A stretch of DNA of 64,000 nucleotides from Bradyrhizobium pachyrhizi (GTDB taxonomy: Bacteria > Pseudomonadota > Alphaproteobacteria > Rhizobiales > Xanthobacteraceae), in NCBI RefSeq assembly GCF_001189245.1, contig NZ_LFIQ01000051.1, positions 170,203 to 234,202 on the forward strand, read 5' to 3'. The first letter of the stretch is position 1; the number at the start of each line of letters is the position of its first letter. The translations under genes were made by a program, and so were the position numbers. This document shows, piece after piece, positions 44,404 through 55,400 of this stretch. The notes beneath the pieces were generated by a model. The model was not told where the DNA came from. It saw nothing but the letters and a program-made list of their open reading frames with translations, and ran no database searches.

Positions 44404-45105
44404 TTAGCAGTCAGTAAACGCGCCGCGCAGGTCGCGCTCGTGCCGCTTCAGCATCTCGCGCAGCTGCTGCCGTCCTCGCTTCAACAGCGACTCCACCGCG
44501 GCCACGGTCGTGTCCATGACCTCGGCGATCTCGCCGTTGCTCATGTTCTCATGATAGGAGAGGATCACCGCGACGCGCTGCTGCTCGGGCAGCCGCTGCA
44601 TCGCGACCTCCAGCAGATTGCCGATCTCGTTGCGCTCGATCACGGCGGAGGCATCGAGCTGGGTGTCGGCGACCTCGGGCACGACATCGACATTCTCGGT
44701 GCGCGGCTTGCGGCGCAGATCGATGCAGCGGTTGCTGACGACGCGATAGAGCCAGGTCGAGAACTTGGCGCGGCCATGCTGCCAGCGGCCGCGATGCGTC
44801 CACACCTTCAGCATCGTGTCCTGCACGACGTCTTCGGCATCGGCGGCGTTGCCGACGATGCGCAGCGCGATCGCGTAGGCGCGATCGACGTGACGTTCGA
44901 CCAGAGCACGAAACGCCGTCTCGTCGCCGGCGGCGAGGCGGTCGAGCAACTCCTTGTCTTCGTCGTGGATCTCCACGGTGTCGAGCGGGCCCGCATCGGC
45001 AACGGTGGGGACGTTGCTCCAGGGAGCAGCCGCTTCGGCCGGCGCAACCGCGGCTGGCGTGGCCTCCACTTCGGCCGGTGCCCTCATATCAAGCGCGTAA
45101 CTCAT
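44404..45105 (-). CDS. ECF-type RNA polymerase sigma factor upstream of flagellin
   Basis: The 233-residue protein starts at MSYALDMRA, with GGAGAGCGGCGG ahead. After an Ala/Pro-rich N-terminal extension of about 45 residues come sigma region 2 (ALRIVGNAADAEDVVQDTML) and region 4 (MSNGEIAEVMDTTVAAVESL). It lacks region 3, so it is of the ECF type. Position directly upstream of flagellin suggests control of this flagellar locus, which is inference. No cognate anti-sigma lies directly next to it. Confidence 0.85.
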   Translation of the reverse strand: MSYALDMRAPAEVEATPAAVAPAEAAAPWSNVPTVADAGPLDTVEIHDEDKELLDRLAAGDETAFRALVERHVDRAYAIALRIVGNAADAEDVVQDTMLKVWTHRGRWQHGRAKFSTWLYRVVSNRCIDLRRKPRTENVDVVPEVADTQLDASAVIERNEIGNLLEVAMQRLPEQQRVAVILSYHENMSNGEIAEVMDTTVAAVESLLKRGRQQLREMLKRHERDLRGAFTDC

Positions 45106-45614
45106 CCGCCGCTCTCCAACCAACGCCGCTGGCACACATTCCATGCGGCTTCTGAGCGTTGAACGGAGGGGGCCCGCAAACCAGGCGAACTTTTTTCGTT
45201 ATTTTTCAAATGCTTAGCTGGATGTTTTTTGCCGACCGCCCGGCAAAAGCTGCCGCTGCGCGGAGGCGCAGGGAAAAGTTCGACGGAGTTTGGAGCAGTC
45301 GTTCAGCATCGCCTCGCATTTCCGCGGAAGAGATCGTCGCGTCGGAAAACGCTGTTGTCACACCAACTAACGCCACGCGAACACCTGCATGCGCGGAGCA
45401 TGCGAGTGATTCATCGCCGTTGGTCGCCATCTTGCATTCGACGATTGCGACTAGGCAATTTTTTCCGAATCACTGTTTCGACGTTATCGGATTTTTTGAA
45501 TCTGTCAGTCGCGAAGCGCGCGTTTTCGAATCCCGCGTCAACTTTTTTGAACTGTCGCGCCTGATTTGTCTCACGCGCGCGTTCAACGCTTGAGGACTGG
45601 CGGGAATTTTGCGC
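45106..45614. promoter_or_regulatory. Divergent intergenic region with lower G+C
   Basis: About 510 bases between the sigma factor gene and the HAD-like gene. It is visibly richer in A+T, with TTTTTTCGTTATTTTTC and several poly-T patches, than the flanking genes. Both promoters must lie here. No reliable ORF or repeat is seen. Confidence 0.5.
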
Positions 45615-48122
45615 ATGACGATCATGACGGTCGACGCGACGCGTCGAGCGCAGAATGTTTCTGCATGTTCATTCGATGTTTTCGATACATTTCTGCTGCG
45701 CGCCTGCACGACGCCGGATGGCGTATTTGAAAGGGTTTTTCAGCGTTCCTGCATTGCTGGAAAATTTCCGAACATGTCCGCCAGTTTCGTTCAGCATCGA
45801 ATCCAGGCGGAAGCGCGGGCGCGCAAAGTATCGCAGGAGCGGTGCGGCTCAACTGAAGTGCGCATCGCCGACATCTACAACTACTTTCCGTTCAGGCTGT
45901 TCGGCCTGAGCCGCGATACGTTGCAGGATCTTGCACAGCTCGAGTTCGAGACCGAACTCGAACTGTGCCGCGCCAATCCCGAAATGCTCGAGCAATATCT
46001 GGACATGAAGCGCGGCGGCTTTCGCGTCGGCTTCATTTCCGACACCTACTGGAGCACCGACCAGCTCGCGCAGCTGCTGCGTTGCTGCAGTCCCGGGCTG
46101 AGCTGGGATTTCCTCTATGCGTCCTGCGATCACGGCAGCAGCAAGAGCGAGGCGTTGTTTAAGGCCTATCTCGCCGAGCAAGGCATCGATGCGGCAAGCT
46201 CGTTCCATGTCGGCGACAACCACGCCGCCGATATCAAGGGCGCGCGCCGTCACGGCATCCGTCCGCGCTACTACCCGCAGGCCGGCGCGGCATTGGCCTC
46301 CAAGTTTCAACGCGAGACATCGATCTTCGAATTGCTGTGCCCCAATCAGCTGTCGCGGCTCGATTGCGGCGCCCGCACGCTGCGGCGTGCGGTGACGGCG
46401 AAGAGCGAGGAGCATTCTCCCGTTTTCGATCTCGGCGTGACCGTGCTCGGCCCCGTGATGGCGGCGTTCGATGCATTCATTGCCGCGCGGCGCACCGCGC
46501 TTGCTCGCGAGGGCGCGCGCGTTGCGGTCGGATTCCTCGGCCGCGACGGCCTGCTGCCGTATCGGGTCTGGCAGGCAAACCACGGCGAGACCGGCGCCTA
46601 TATCGAGATCAATCGTCGCGTCAGCCTGGTCGGGTCCGCCGATACGCTCGAACCACTGTGTGAACTGCTACGCCGGGTCGTCAGGATCGACGCGGCGACC
46701 TTTGTCGACATCGTCAAGGTGCGGCCGCCCGCCGTGATGAAGTTCTTCGCGCAGTCTCCCGACGGCATTGCGAGCGGCCGCGAACTCGCCGACGCCCTGC
46801 CCGATTTGATGGAGCCGCGCGAAATCACCGATATCGCTGCCGGCGTCCGTGGCCGTTTGCTGACCTATCTTCGCGCGCATATCCGGGATTTCGACGGCTG
46901 CACCGATCTGATCCTGGCCGACCTCGGCTATTCCGCAAGCGTGCAGAAATCGCTGCGGCGAATTTTCGATCGCGAGGGCATCCGCATCCGCCTGCACGGC
47001 GCCTATCTGCTGACGCTTGACGATGCCTTCGACGACATCGCCGATGACGACACCGCGGAGGGCCTGATCTCGGATCGCGTCGTCACGCCGCACGTCAAGC
47101 GCATGCTGATCCGCAACGTCGCTTTGCTGGAGCAGCTGTGCTGTTCTACGGAAGGATCGGCGCGGGATTATCGCGACGGCGACGTGTTGCGCGAGGGCGA
47201 TCAGCGCCCGGCCGCCCAGCTGGCGCTGGCGACCGAGGTGCAATCCGGGACGCTGGCCTATGTTTCGCGCGCCCGCGAGCTGGCACCACGCTACGGATTG
47301 CAGCCCGATGCCGACCTCGCGGTCGCGGCGCGCTGGACGGCCGCCGTGCTCGGACGCCTCCTGCTGTTGCCGGACGATGATGAGCTCGCGCTGCTCGGCG
47401 GCATCAAGCATGACGTCAATCTCGGCACCCAGGCGCTGGCGCCATTGCTCGATGCCGACTTCGTCAATCATAGCATCATCGCCCGCGGCCTCATGACCGC
47501 CTGCACGGCTCCGGCGCCCCCGATGTGGCTGGCGGGCAGCTTTGCCGCCCTGTCGCCGTCGCACGCCTATCTCTACACGCTGTTCGGCGCCAATCGCCTG
47601 CCCGCGAATGTGTTCGGCGAAGCGCTGTGCGGGACGCTGCAGGTCGGTCTGTTCGATCGAAACGGCCGGGCGTCGCTGGAGGCGATCAGCGTCTATCATA
47701 CCGGGCTCGGCGACCTTCGCCTGCGGATCCCGCTGTCGCGCCGGATGGCAATCGCGACCATCGCACTGCCGCTGGCCAAGCTCACCCGCGACGGGATGCT
47801 CCACGGCATCACGGTCCAATACGGCGAGAGCGCCGCGAAAGCCGCCGAGGGTTCGAACGTGACAGCGATCGCCGAGGGACGGCTCATCGACGCCGGCCTC
47901 GAACGGCGCGGCCGTCACTTCCGCGCTAGCAGTGACGACGGCATGCTGCTCATCCCTGTCGACGGCTTCGAAGACGACGTCGCCATCTACACGGTCGCGC
48001 TGACAGCCTTCGACCATGACCGCATCCTTGCGGTCGCGGACCGCGACGGCAACGGCGCCCCCTCGGCCACGCTGACCTGGCGCAACGCCAAAGGGATGTC
48101 GGCAACGAGCAACGACAGCTGA
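45615..48122 (+). CDS. Large HAD-like hydrolase fusion protein next to flagellar genes
   Basis: The protein has 835 residues from the ATG at 45615. A HAD-type domain lies at the N-terminus: motif I as SFDVFDTFLLR (both Asp present), a later GFISDTYWS segment, and HVGDNHAADIKGARRHGI as the late acidic motif. About 600 residues follow with no domain I recognise. The protein resembles the predicted HAD hydrolases (COG5610-like) found in surface polysaccharide clusters. It heads a plus-strand run of three genes divergent from the flagellin locus; a role in making or adding a flagellar glycan is plausible. Confidence 0.75.
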   Translation: MTIMTVDATRRAQNVSACSFDVFDTFLLRACTTPDGVFERVFQRSCIAGKFPNMSASFVQHRIQAEARARKVSQERCGSTEVRIADIYNYFPFRLFGLSRDTLQDLAQLEFETELELCRANPEMLEQYLDMKRGGFRVGFISDTYWSTDQLAQLLRCCSPGLSWDFLYASCDHGSSKSEALFKAYLAEQGIDAASSFHVGDNHAADIKGARRHGIRPRYYPQAGAALASKFQRETSIFELLCPNQLSRLDCGARTLRRAVTAKSEEHSPVFDLGVTVLGPVMAAFDAFIAARRTALAREGARVAVGFLGRDGLLPYRVWQANHGETGAYIEINRRVSLVGSADTLEPLCELLRRVVRIDAATFVDIVKVRPPAVMKFFAQSPDGIASGRELADALPDLMEPREITDIAAGVRGRLLTYLRAHIRDFDGCTDLILADLGYSASVQKSLRRIFDREGIRIRLHGAYLLTLDDAFDDIADDDTAEGLISDRVVTPHVKRMLIRNVALLEQLCCSTEGSARDYRDGDVLREGDQRPAAQLALATEVQSGTLAYVSRARELAPRYGLQPDADLAVAARWTAAVLGRLLLLPDDDELALLGGIKHDVNLGTQALAPLLDADFVNHSIIARGLMTACTAPAPPMWLAGSFAALSPSHAYLYTLFGANRLPANVFGEALCGTLQVGLFDRNGRASLEAISVYHTGLGDLRLRIPLSRRMAIATIALPLAKLTRDGMLHGITVQYGESAAKAAEGSNVTAIAEGRLIDAGLERRGRHFRASSDDGMLLIPVDGFEDDVAIYTVALTAFDHDRILAVADRDGNGAPSATLTWRNAKGMSATSNDS

Positions 48123-48180
48123 TTTGTCCGCCTGATCTGGCCGCCCCGCACGTAGAAGGTTAACGAGGGGAAGTGCGGGC

Positions 48181-49539
48181 ATGATTTCGGCTGACACGGC
48201 GCAAGCGAACGGCTTGCAGACGAACTTCGACCAATTGCTGGCGGCGAACGGCATCCGGATGAGCGCGGCGCAGCGCCGGCGGCTCGCATGGCTGTCGGAG
48301 CGGCTCGGACCCGCGGTCGTCCATCAGGCCGGCTCGGTGCCCGCGAGGGGCCATGGCGTCATCATTCTCGTCGAGCCGCCGAGCGGCCCCGCCGCCGAGA
48401 TGCTTTACCGGTCGCTTCGCGCCGACTGCGCGGTCGTCGTCCCCTTCGGCGAGAATCCCGCCTTCGACTTCCTGAAATCCAAGCTGACCGACTTCGGAAC
48501 GATCGGGCCGAGCTTCGATGGCCCGCATGAGATGTGGTGGGGCGGCCTCAATTGGCGCCCGATCGCGCCCGAGCAAGGCTCGAGGTCCGGGGCATCGCTG
48601 CGCGTGGTCTCCTGCTACCCTCACGCTTGCGGCGACGATCATGCCCGCGCCCTCCGCGACAAGTTGGCCGAATTCCGGATCGCCTGCGATATCGCACCGA
48701 TCGACACCGCAGACGGCGCGCAGATGCGCGCAGCCGAGAAATCCGGCTTCATGCTGCGGATGTGGCAACAGCATCGCGAGCCGCTGCTCTTCATCGAGGC
48801 CGACGCAGTCCTCAGCGAGCCGCCAGTGCTGCCGTCATACCTTGATTGCGACATCGCGCTCCACAAATGGAACCGGTGGGAAATGTCGGCGCGCACCCTC
48901 TATCTCGGCCGTTCGCCCGCCGCCGAAGCGGTGCTGCGCAACTGGCATCACATCGCGAGCGCCTATCCCGCGGTCTGGGAAGGCTATTTGCTCGACCAGG
49001 CCTGGAGCCTGACATCGTCGCAGATGGCGCTCGACACCGTCTGGCTGCCGCGCTCATACCACGCTCCGGCCGAAGACGCCGGCACGCCCCGCCACACCAC
49101 AGTCGTTCACAACCTGCCCACCGACAGCAGCGATCTTGGACCGGACGCCGAATTCGGCGTCGCGATGCGGGCCGCGCGGCGCGCCAGCCGCAGCAGCGGC
49201 CGTGACGCCATGATCGTGATCCGGTCGCAGGCGGCCTCGCATGATGCGATCACCGTGATCATGCGCGATATCGCGACCAGCGACGCACGCGAAATGGCTG
49301 CCAGCATCGAGGCGGTCACCGGCGCGTTCGCAGCCGATTGCGGCGGGTTCGGCCGGCTCGAGCTCGCACTCTGCCCCTGGCAGGACGATATCCGCGCGGC
49401 GAAATCGGCCGCGAAAAGCGCGAACAACCGCATCATCGAGATCGCGCCGTGGCAGACGCTGCCGGCCGACCTGTTCCGCACCGTGGGCCAATCCCGCGAT
49501 GCCGGCAGCGTCGTCGTGATGGCCGGGCAGCACGGCTGA
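48181..49539 (+). CDS. Glycosyltransferase-like protein of unknown specificity
   Basis: A 452-residue protein. The central part (about 140-280) starts SLRVVSCYPHACG and contains the acidic strand LLFIEADAVLSEPP, similar in style to the D-x-D-bearing strand of GT-A glycosyltransferases, then WEGYLLDQAW. The N- and C-terminal parts are unassigned. There is no membrane segment. It follows the HAD-like gene by 58 bases with AGGGGAAG ahead of the start, and precedes a formyltransferase gene. The glycosyltransferase reading is tentative. Confidence 0.6.
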   Translation: MISADTAQANGLQTNFDQLLAANGIRMSAAQRRRLAWLSERLGPAVVHQAGSVPARGHGVIILVEPPSGPAAEMLYRSLRADCAVVVPFGENPAFDFLKSKLTDFGTIGPSFDGPHEMWWGGLNWRPIAPEQGSRSGASLRVVSCYPHACGDDHARALRDKLAEFRIACDIAPIDTADGAQMRAAEKSGFMLRMWQQHREPLLFIEADAVLSEPPVLPSYLDCDIALHKWNRWEMSARTLYLGRSPAAEAVLRNWHHIASAYPAVWEGYLLDQAWSLTSSQMALDTVWLPRSYHAPAEDAGTPRHTTVVHNLPTDSSDLGPDAEFGVAMRAARRASRSSGRDAMIVIRSQAASHDAITVIMRDIATSDAREMAASIEAVTGAFAADCGGFGRLELALCPWQDDIRAAKSAAKSANNRIIEIAPWQTLPADLFRTVGQSRDAGSVVVMAGQHG

Positions 49540-49579
49540 TGACGCCGGGAAGACAGAGCCAGGGAAGGACATCGACATC

Positions 49580-50302
49580 ATGAAGACAATCATCCTTCTT
49601 ACCGGCGTCGCCAATCAGCAGTTCGCGCTCACCGAACTGTTGAAGGCGCACAATCCGGCGCTGTCCTTCCGCTGCGCGGTGACCGCCGAGGAGCTCGCGG
49701 CGATCGAGCCGGAGGTCTTGCGCGAGGCCCGGCTGCTGGCCTTCACCACCAGCGTCATCGTGCCGGAGCACATTCTGGCGACGCTCGGCCATGGCGCCTA
49801 CAATTTCCACCCCGGCCCGCCGCAATATCCCGGCTGGGCCCCGGCGCATTTCGCGCTCTATGACGGTGCCCGCACCTTCGGCGCGACGGCCCATGTGATG
49901 GCCGCGCGCGTCGATTCCGGCCCGATCGTCGGGGTCGAGTCCTTCATCATTCCCGACAAGATCAGCGTGCGCGGGCTCGAACAGATCGCCTATGTGCGGC
50001 TTGCCCATCTGTTCTGGCGGATGTCGCGCGATCTCGCCTGCGATCCCACGCCGCTGGCGGAATTGGAGATCGCCTGGTGCGGAATCAAGAGCACCCGACA
50101 GATGTACCGCGAGATGTGCGAGCTTCCCGCCGGCATCAGCGCCGGCGAACTGGCGCGCCGGATCCGCGCCTTCCATGACGATTTCCGCGGCATCCCGCTG
50201 ACCTGCTCGTTGCACGGCATCCGCTTCCAGCTCTCGACGACTGCCACGCAGCCGCCCGAGGCGCCACAGGTGGTCTCGCCGCCGCTCGCCGCGGCCTCCT
50301 GA
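49580..50302 (+). CDS. Formyltransferase-family enzyme (possible sugar N-formyltransferase)
   Basis: The 240-residue protein has the formyltransferase core: NFHPGPPQYPGWAP (the Asn-x-His-P motif with catalytic Asn and His) and AHVMAARVDSGPIVG (Asp of the catalytic triad). It lacks the C-terminal tRNA-binding domain of methionyl-tRNA formyltransferase, so it more likely formylates a small amine such as an amino sugar with N10-formyl-tetrahydrofolate. GGAAGGA precedes the start. It ends the three-gene run divergent from flagellin. Confidence 0.8.
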   Translation: MKTIILLTGVANQQFALTELLKAHNPALSFRCAVTAEELAAIEPEVLREARLLAFTTSVIVPEHILATLGHGAYNFHPGPPQYPGWAPAHFALYDGARTFGATAHVMAARVDSGPIVGVESFIIPDKISVRGLEQIAYVRLAHLFWRMSRDLACDPTPLAELEIAWCGIKSTRQMYREMCELPAGISAGELARRIRAFHDDFRGIPLTCSLHGIRFQLSTTATQPPEAPQVVSPPLAAAS

Positions 50303-50311
50303 GCAACGGCC

Positions 50312-50533
50312 TCAACCGCGCGTCGCACGGCCCCGGACCTCGCGGTGCCGCTGCAAGTGCGCCCTCACCGCGCGCTCCGCGGCGCGCGCGGAGCCGAAAT
50401 AGCCACCGTCGAGGCCGTCAAAGGCGCGGTCAGAGGAGAAGAAGCAGAAGCCGCGGTTGTCGCTGACGACGATACCGGCAGTGCGATCCGATACTTCGAT
50501 GACATAGGCTTGAGAGGTTTGGGCTTGGGACAT
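50312..50533 (-). CDS. Small conserved-type hypothetical protein
   Basis: A 73-residue soluble protein containing FFSSDRAFDGLDGGYFGSAR and a basic C-terminus. Similar short proteins occur widely in Bradyrhizobium, to my memory, with no known function. It lies convergent to the formyltransferase gene with a 9-base gap. Confidence 0.55.
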   Translation of the reverse strand: MSQAQTSQAYVIEVSDRTAGIVVSDNRGFCFFSSDRAFDGLDGGYFGSARAAERAVRAHLQRHREVRGRATRG

Positions 50534-50893
50534 GCGTGTTCGATCGCCGGACTACGGCGCTCCTATCTGATTGTCGGGTGCTTTGATTTACTGAAGCGAT
50601 CAACAACAGACGCCGGTCGCCGCCGAGACGCAGCGATGCTGCATGCGGCTTCGCATGTCGCACATCAAGCTGCAGTGGTCGTGTCTCATTGCGGTGACCT
50701 TGGACAACACGGATATCGCGCATCAATATCCGGCCGAACCGCGCGGCGGTCAATGAAATGGCTGACCAAAGATAAGAGCCCGGCGCGACGCCTCATTCGC
50801 GGCCAGCGAGAAAACAGCACAGTTTTGGTGGTGACGGTCGTGGAGCGCTGAATTGGCCGGGCACCGTGCATCCCGATGCCCGGCCATGGTCGC
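50534..50893. other. Non-coding stretch with no recognisable feature
   Basis: About 360 bases between the small hypothetical gene and the AtoE stop. Open frames here look like chance reading of a G+C-rich sequence, without ribosome-binding sites or family motifs. I see no clear hairpin. Confidence 0.5.
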
Positions 50894-52348
50894 TCAGGGC
50901 AGGATCGGCGGGTGATAGGCGAAGGTCGCCATCAGGATCGCGGCCAGCAGCATCACGATCGGGAAATGGATGAAGAACTGCACCGAGGTGTAGCCGATCA
51001 GATCCTTCGACTTCAGGCCGAGGATGCCGAGCAGCGGCAACATCCAGAACGGGTTGATGAAGTTCGGCAGCGTCTCGGCGATGTTGTAGACCATCACCGT
51101 CCAACCGAGATGCGCGCCGATGTCGTTGGCCGCCTTCATGATGTAGGGCGCCTCGATGATCCACTTTCCGCCGGCCGACGGCACGAAGAAGCCGAGTAGC
51201 GCCGAATAGATTCCGACCAAGAACGAGAACACGGTGGAATTGCTGGAGGCACCGACGAACCAGTGTGCGATCGTGTCCGACAGCGTGGTGCCGCTGCCGT
51301 TTGGGACCTTGGTCAGAATCTGCGCAATGCCGGCGTAGAACGGAAACTGCAACAGCACGCCGGAGACACTCGGCATCGCCTTTGAGAACGACTCGACGAG
51401 GCTGCGCGGACGCCAGTGCAGCACGATGCCGAGGATGAGGAAGACGAAATTATAGGTGTTGAGGCCCGACAGCGTGATCAACGGATTGCCCGACTGGAAC
51501 GTCTGCCACAACCAGCCGGCGGCAAGGAGCGCGATCAGGATCGTCAACAGCGGGCTGAACTCCAGCCAGTCGCCCGGACGCGCCGGCTTCCTGGCCTCGA
51601 TGCGATCATCGCCGAGCGCAACGCCGAGGTCTTCCGCCGTCCTGGCCTTCTCGGGCGCAGGCGTCGTGAAATAGCAGATCGCAGCAGAGACCACGGTCAC
51701 CATCACGACGGTGACCATATTCTGCCAGGTCAGGATGGTTTCCGAGAAACCGATCACGCCGGTGATCGGCAGGAGGGATGCCGGAATGCTGCCGGCATTG
51801 GCCTGCAGCTGCGCGGCCGAGGAGGTGATACCGAGCGTGAAGCCGCAGCCGAGCCCGAGATAGCCTGCGGCGCCGGCCGCCCGGTAGTCGAGCCTGATGT
51901 CGGTTCGCCGTGCGATCTCCCGCACCAGAAGACCCGAGAAGATCAGGCTCAGGCCCCAGTTCAGCAGCGACAGGAAGATGCTGAGCACGCCGACAAAAAC
52001 CACGGCGCCGCGCCCGGTCTTCGGCACGCTGGCGAGCCGCGCCAGCACGGCCGCCACCGGCGGCGACATCGCCACGACATAGCCGCCGATCGCGACCAGC
52101 GCCATCTGCATCGTGAAGGGAATCAGGTTCCAGAACCCGTCACCAAAGGCGCGGCTGACTGCAAGCGGCGAACCGCCATGCAGGATCGCGCCGATTGCGA
52201 CCGCAATCACCGCGATCAGGACGAAGACGTAGGCATCCGGAAACCAGCGCTCCGCAAACGCCACCAGGGCTTGCGAAAACCGCGCGATGATGTTGTCCGC
52301 GACAGGTTTTCGTAAGCTCACGGCTTGATCGTGCGTTGCATTCGTCAT
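50894..52348 (-). CDS. atoE: AtoE-type short-chain fatty acid transporter
   Basis: The protein has 484 residues from the ATG at 52348 (AAGGGGAT ribosome-binding site). It has about twelve hydrophobic segments and the family landmarks SLLNWGLSLIFSGLLVRE, GLGCGFTLGITSSAAQLQ, FPFYAGIAQIL and FFVPSAGGKWIIEAPYI. AtoE carries short-chain fatty acids such as acetoacetate or butyrate. It follows the molybdopterin fusion gene by 53 bases on the same strand and is probably cotranscribed, so it may bring in the substrate of that enzyme. Confidence 0.88.
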   Translation of the reverse strand: MTNATHDQAVSLRKPVADNIIARFSQALVAFAERWFPDAYVFVLIAVIAVAIGAILHGGSPLAVSRAFGDGFWNLIPFTMQMALVAIGGYVVAMSPPVAAVLARLASVPKTGRGAVVFVGVLSIFLSLLNWGLSLIFSGLLVREIARRTDIRLDYRAAGAAGYLGLGCGFTLGITSSAAQLQANAGSIPASLLPITGVIGFSETILTWQNMVTVVMVTVVSAAICYFTTPAPEKARTAEDLGVALGDDRIEARKPARPGDWLEFSPLLTILIALLAAGWLWQTFQSGNPLITLSGLNTYNFVFLILGIVLHWRPRSLVESFSKAMPSVSGVLLQFPFYAGIAQILTKVPNGSGTTLSDTIAHWFVGASSNSTVFSFLVGIYSALLGFFVPSAGGKWIIEAPYIMKAANDIGAHLGWTVMVYNIAETLPNFINPFWMLPLLGILGLKSKDLIGYTSVQFFIHFPIVMLLAAILMATFAYHPPILP

Positions 52349-52401
52349 CAATCTGATCCCCTTCCGGTAACGCGGTTACTGCCTTCAATTGTGTTTGGTC
52401 A

Positions 52402-55400
52402 TCAAAGCGCGAGCGTGAGATCGGTCAGCGGCACGGCCTGGCAAGCGAGGCACTGTCCCTCGCTGCCATCGACAGGGCCGAGATGGGTGAACTCGCCGTC
52501 GACGACCTGAACCGCGCAGCTTTCGCATTGCCCGACACGGCAGCCGCTCGGCAGCGCGACGCCCGCCGCACCGGCCGCATCAAGCAGCGTCCCCTGCTCC
52601 GGCCGCCAGGAAAAACTCTGCCTGCTGCCCGCAAGCCGGACGGTCCGCGGCGCAAGATCGCTCGGCACCGACGGCGGCGACACGAAGCTCTCGGCAAAAA
52701 TGTCGAAGCGCGGCATACCGAGCGCCACCGCAGCCTCGATCTGCGCCGCGACGAAGTCCGGCGAGCCGCAGATGTAGACCAGCGGCCGGCGCGCCAACAG
52801 CGGTTTGACCTGTCCGAGATCAACCCTTCCCTTGCGCAACGAATGCGAGTCAATCGGGTCCTGCGCGAACGGCGCGGAATAGAACGTCACACGCTTCAGC
52901 CCCGGAATGCCGGCTTCCAACTCCCCAAGCCGCTCGGCAAACGGATGCTCCGCGCTGCTGCGGCAGCCGTGGAGCAGCAGGATTTCGCCAACGCGATCTT
53001 GTGGGGCGATCCGTTGCAGTGTTTCAAGATGGCTGATGAACGGCGTGATGCCGATGCCGGCGGCGAGGAAGATCAGCGGCCGCGGCCCCTTCAATGGCGG
53101 CGTGAAGATGCCGCCCGGCGGCTCCAGCATGACCTCGTCGCCGAGGGCCAGGCGATGCAGACGATCCGGCATGAAGAACGGCGCGTCGCCGCTCGGTGCC
53201 TCATTGAAGAAGCGTCCCTTCACCGCAATCGACAGTGCATGCGGCAGATCACCCGATCCGGTCAGCGAATAGGCCCGCGCCTCCGTTGCGCCGGGCAGCG
53301 AGACCATCACGTGCTGGCCCGGCAGGAAGTCGGGCAGCGGACCGCCGTCAAGCGGCAGCAGGTTGAGCGCGATGACGTTAGCTGCCTCGGTGCGACGCGC
53401 GCCGACCGTGAACCGCCGCTGACCGCTCCACAGGCCGCGACTGGCAACGCCGTCGCGCCTGATGTCGCAGACGATCGCGCGCAGCGGGACGGAGCCGCTG
53501 ACCGGATCGCGCGCATCGTCATGCAGCACGGCATTGATGTTGCGAGTGTGGATGCCTGCCGTCGCGGAACGCTCGCGGCCGAGCGGCGGACAGTCTTCCC
53601 ACCAGCCGAATTCGGCGACGACGACCCGATCGTCGAGCGCCGCATTGAGGCGCACCTTCAGGCGTACGGCACCGCCATGCGTCTCCACCACGGCCCAGTC
53701 GCCTTCCGCAAGGCCGCGCCGCGCGGCGAGCTGCAGACTGATCTCGACGGCCGGATCGGGCGACTTGCGCCGCAACGAGGCGACGTGCCGATAAGAGGAG
53801 TGAACGAACCAGCCGCTCTTGGCGGTGGAAAGCGCGAGCGGAAAGCGTGCGTCCGGCGCTACCGTGAGCGGGCTGCCGACCGGCTCGACGTGGTCGGGCA
53901 AGGGATCATACCCGTGTCCCAGCATCAGCTCGGAATAAAGCTCGACGCGGCGCGTCGGCGTCGCGAATCCGGCAACCGTTCGGTCCTCGCGCGCCGCGGC
54001 GTATTTTTCGTCGCGGAAGATCTGCGGGAAGCGGCGGCCTTCCGGATAGTCGCGCAGATCCTCGACACCGATGCCGAGCGGCGCCAGCTGGTAGTTCCAG
54101 CCGGCCGTGATGTCGCCGCCGAAGAACAAGTCGTCCATCCCGAGCTTGAGCGCGAGCGCGGCGGCGATCTCGTAATCGGCCTTCACCTCACCGACCGGCT
54201 CGACCATGCGCGGGCGAAACTGCACCGTCTCGACAGCTTCCTGCGTGATCTCGAATCCGATCTTGAGCGCATCGCGCTCCCACGGCGTGCTGGCCGGCAG
54301 CACGAAATCGGCGCTCTCCGCGGTCGGGTTCATGAACATGTCGATATGAACCTGGAATTCCAGCGCGTTCAGCGCGGCGCGGTTGCGCTCGGAGTGGCCC
54401 TGCGAGACGACGAAGTTGGTGCCGAAGGCGACCAGCGCGCGCACCCGGTAGGGCTCGCCGTCGAGCACGGCGCGGCTGAAATCGCGCGCCGTGATCCAGC
54501 CCTTGGCCGGCGGGCCGAGCGGCAGCTCAGCAATGCCCAGCGCCTTTGCCTGCTGCTCCGGCGACAGGATGTTGTAGTCGTTGAGGGCACGGGTCGGCGG
54601 CGGCACCGGCCAGCGATTGCCACCGAGCCGATCGCAAGCGCCGGTCAGCGCATACAAGGTTGCGATCGTGCGCTCGATCGCGGTCGCGTTGGTGTGCTGG
54701 CCGACGCCGGTCCAGGAATGATAGGCGAGCCGCGGCCGGCGAGCGAGCAGCGTGTTGAACGCGTCGACGTCCTCGACAGGAAGCCAAGTCAGCTCCGCGA
54801 CGCGCGACGGCGTGTAAGGCGCGGCTCGCTCGACGAGCAGTTCGAACGCGGTAGCCGCCACTATCAGCCCGCCGTCGCGTGTGCGGACCTGCAGCGCGCC
54901 ACGCAGCTGGCCACAGCTCTCCGGCGCGTAACGCGTGTCGCAAGGCACGGGCGCGCCCGACGCATCGAGACGAACGAAAGCCTCCGGCGCGCCATCCGGC
55001 CACAACGCGTCGGCGCGCAGGAAGCGTCCCGTGGCACGATCGACCAGCAGCGATCCATTGGTCCACGCGCTGACGAAATCCGCATCGAAGCTGCCGGTTA
55101 CGATGAGGTGACGGATCGCCCCCATCGCGAGCGCGCCATCGGCGCCCGGGCGAATGCGCAGCCACAGATCGGCCTGCTGCCCCGAGCCGTTCGGCTTGGG
55201 ATCGACCACCACGACCTTGGCGCCGCGACGCCGCGCATCGGCGATCCGCGTTGCCTGCGCGAGCCAGGTGCGCGCCGGATTGTGGCCCCACAGGATAATC
55301 GCATCCGCATTGTCGTAATCGGGAAAGCCGATGCCGCGGCCGAAGGTCAGCGCGTGCGCATAGTCCTTGTGCCAGCCGCAGATCTCGACCGCATAGATCA

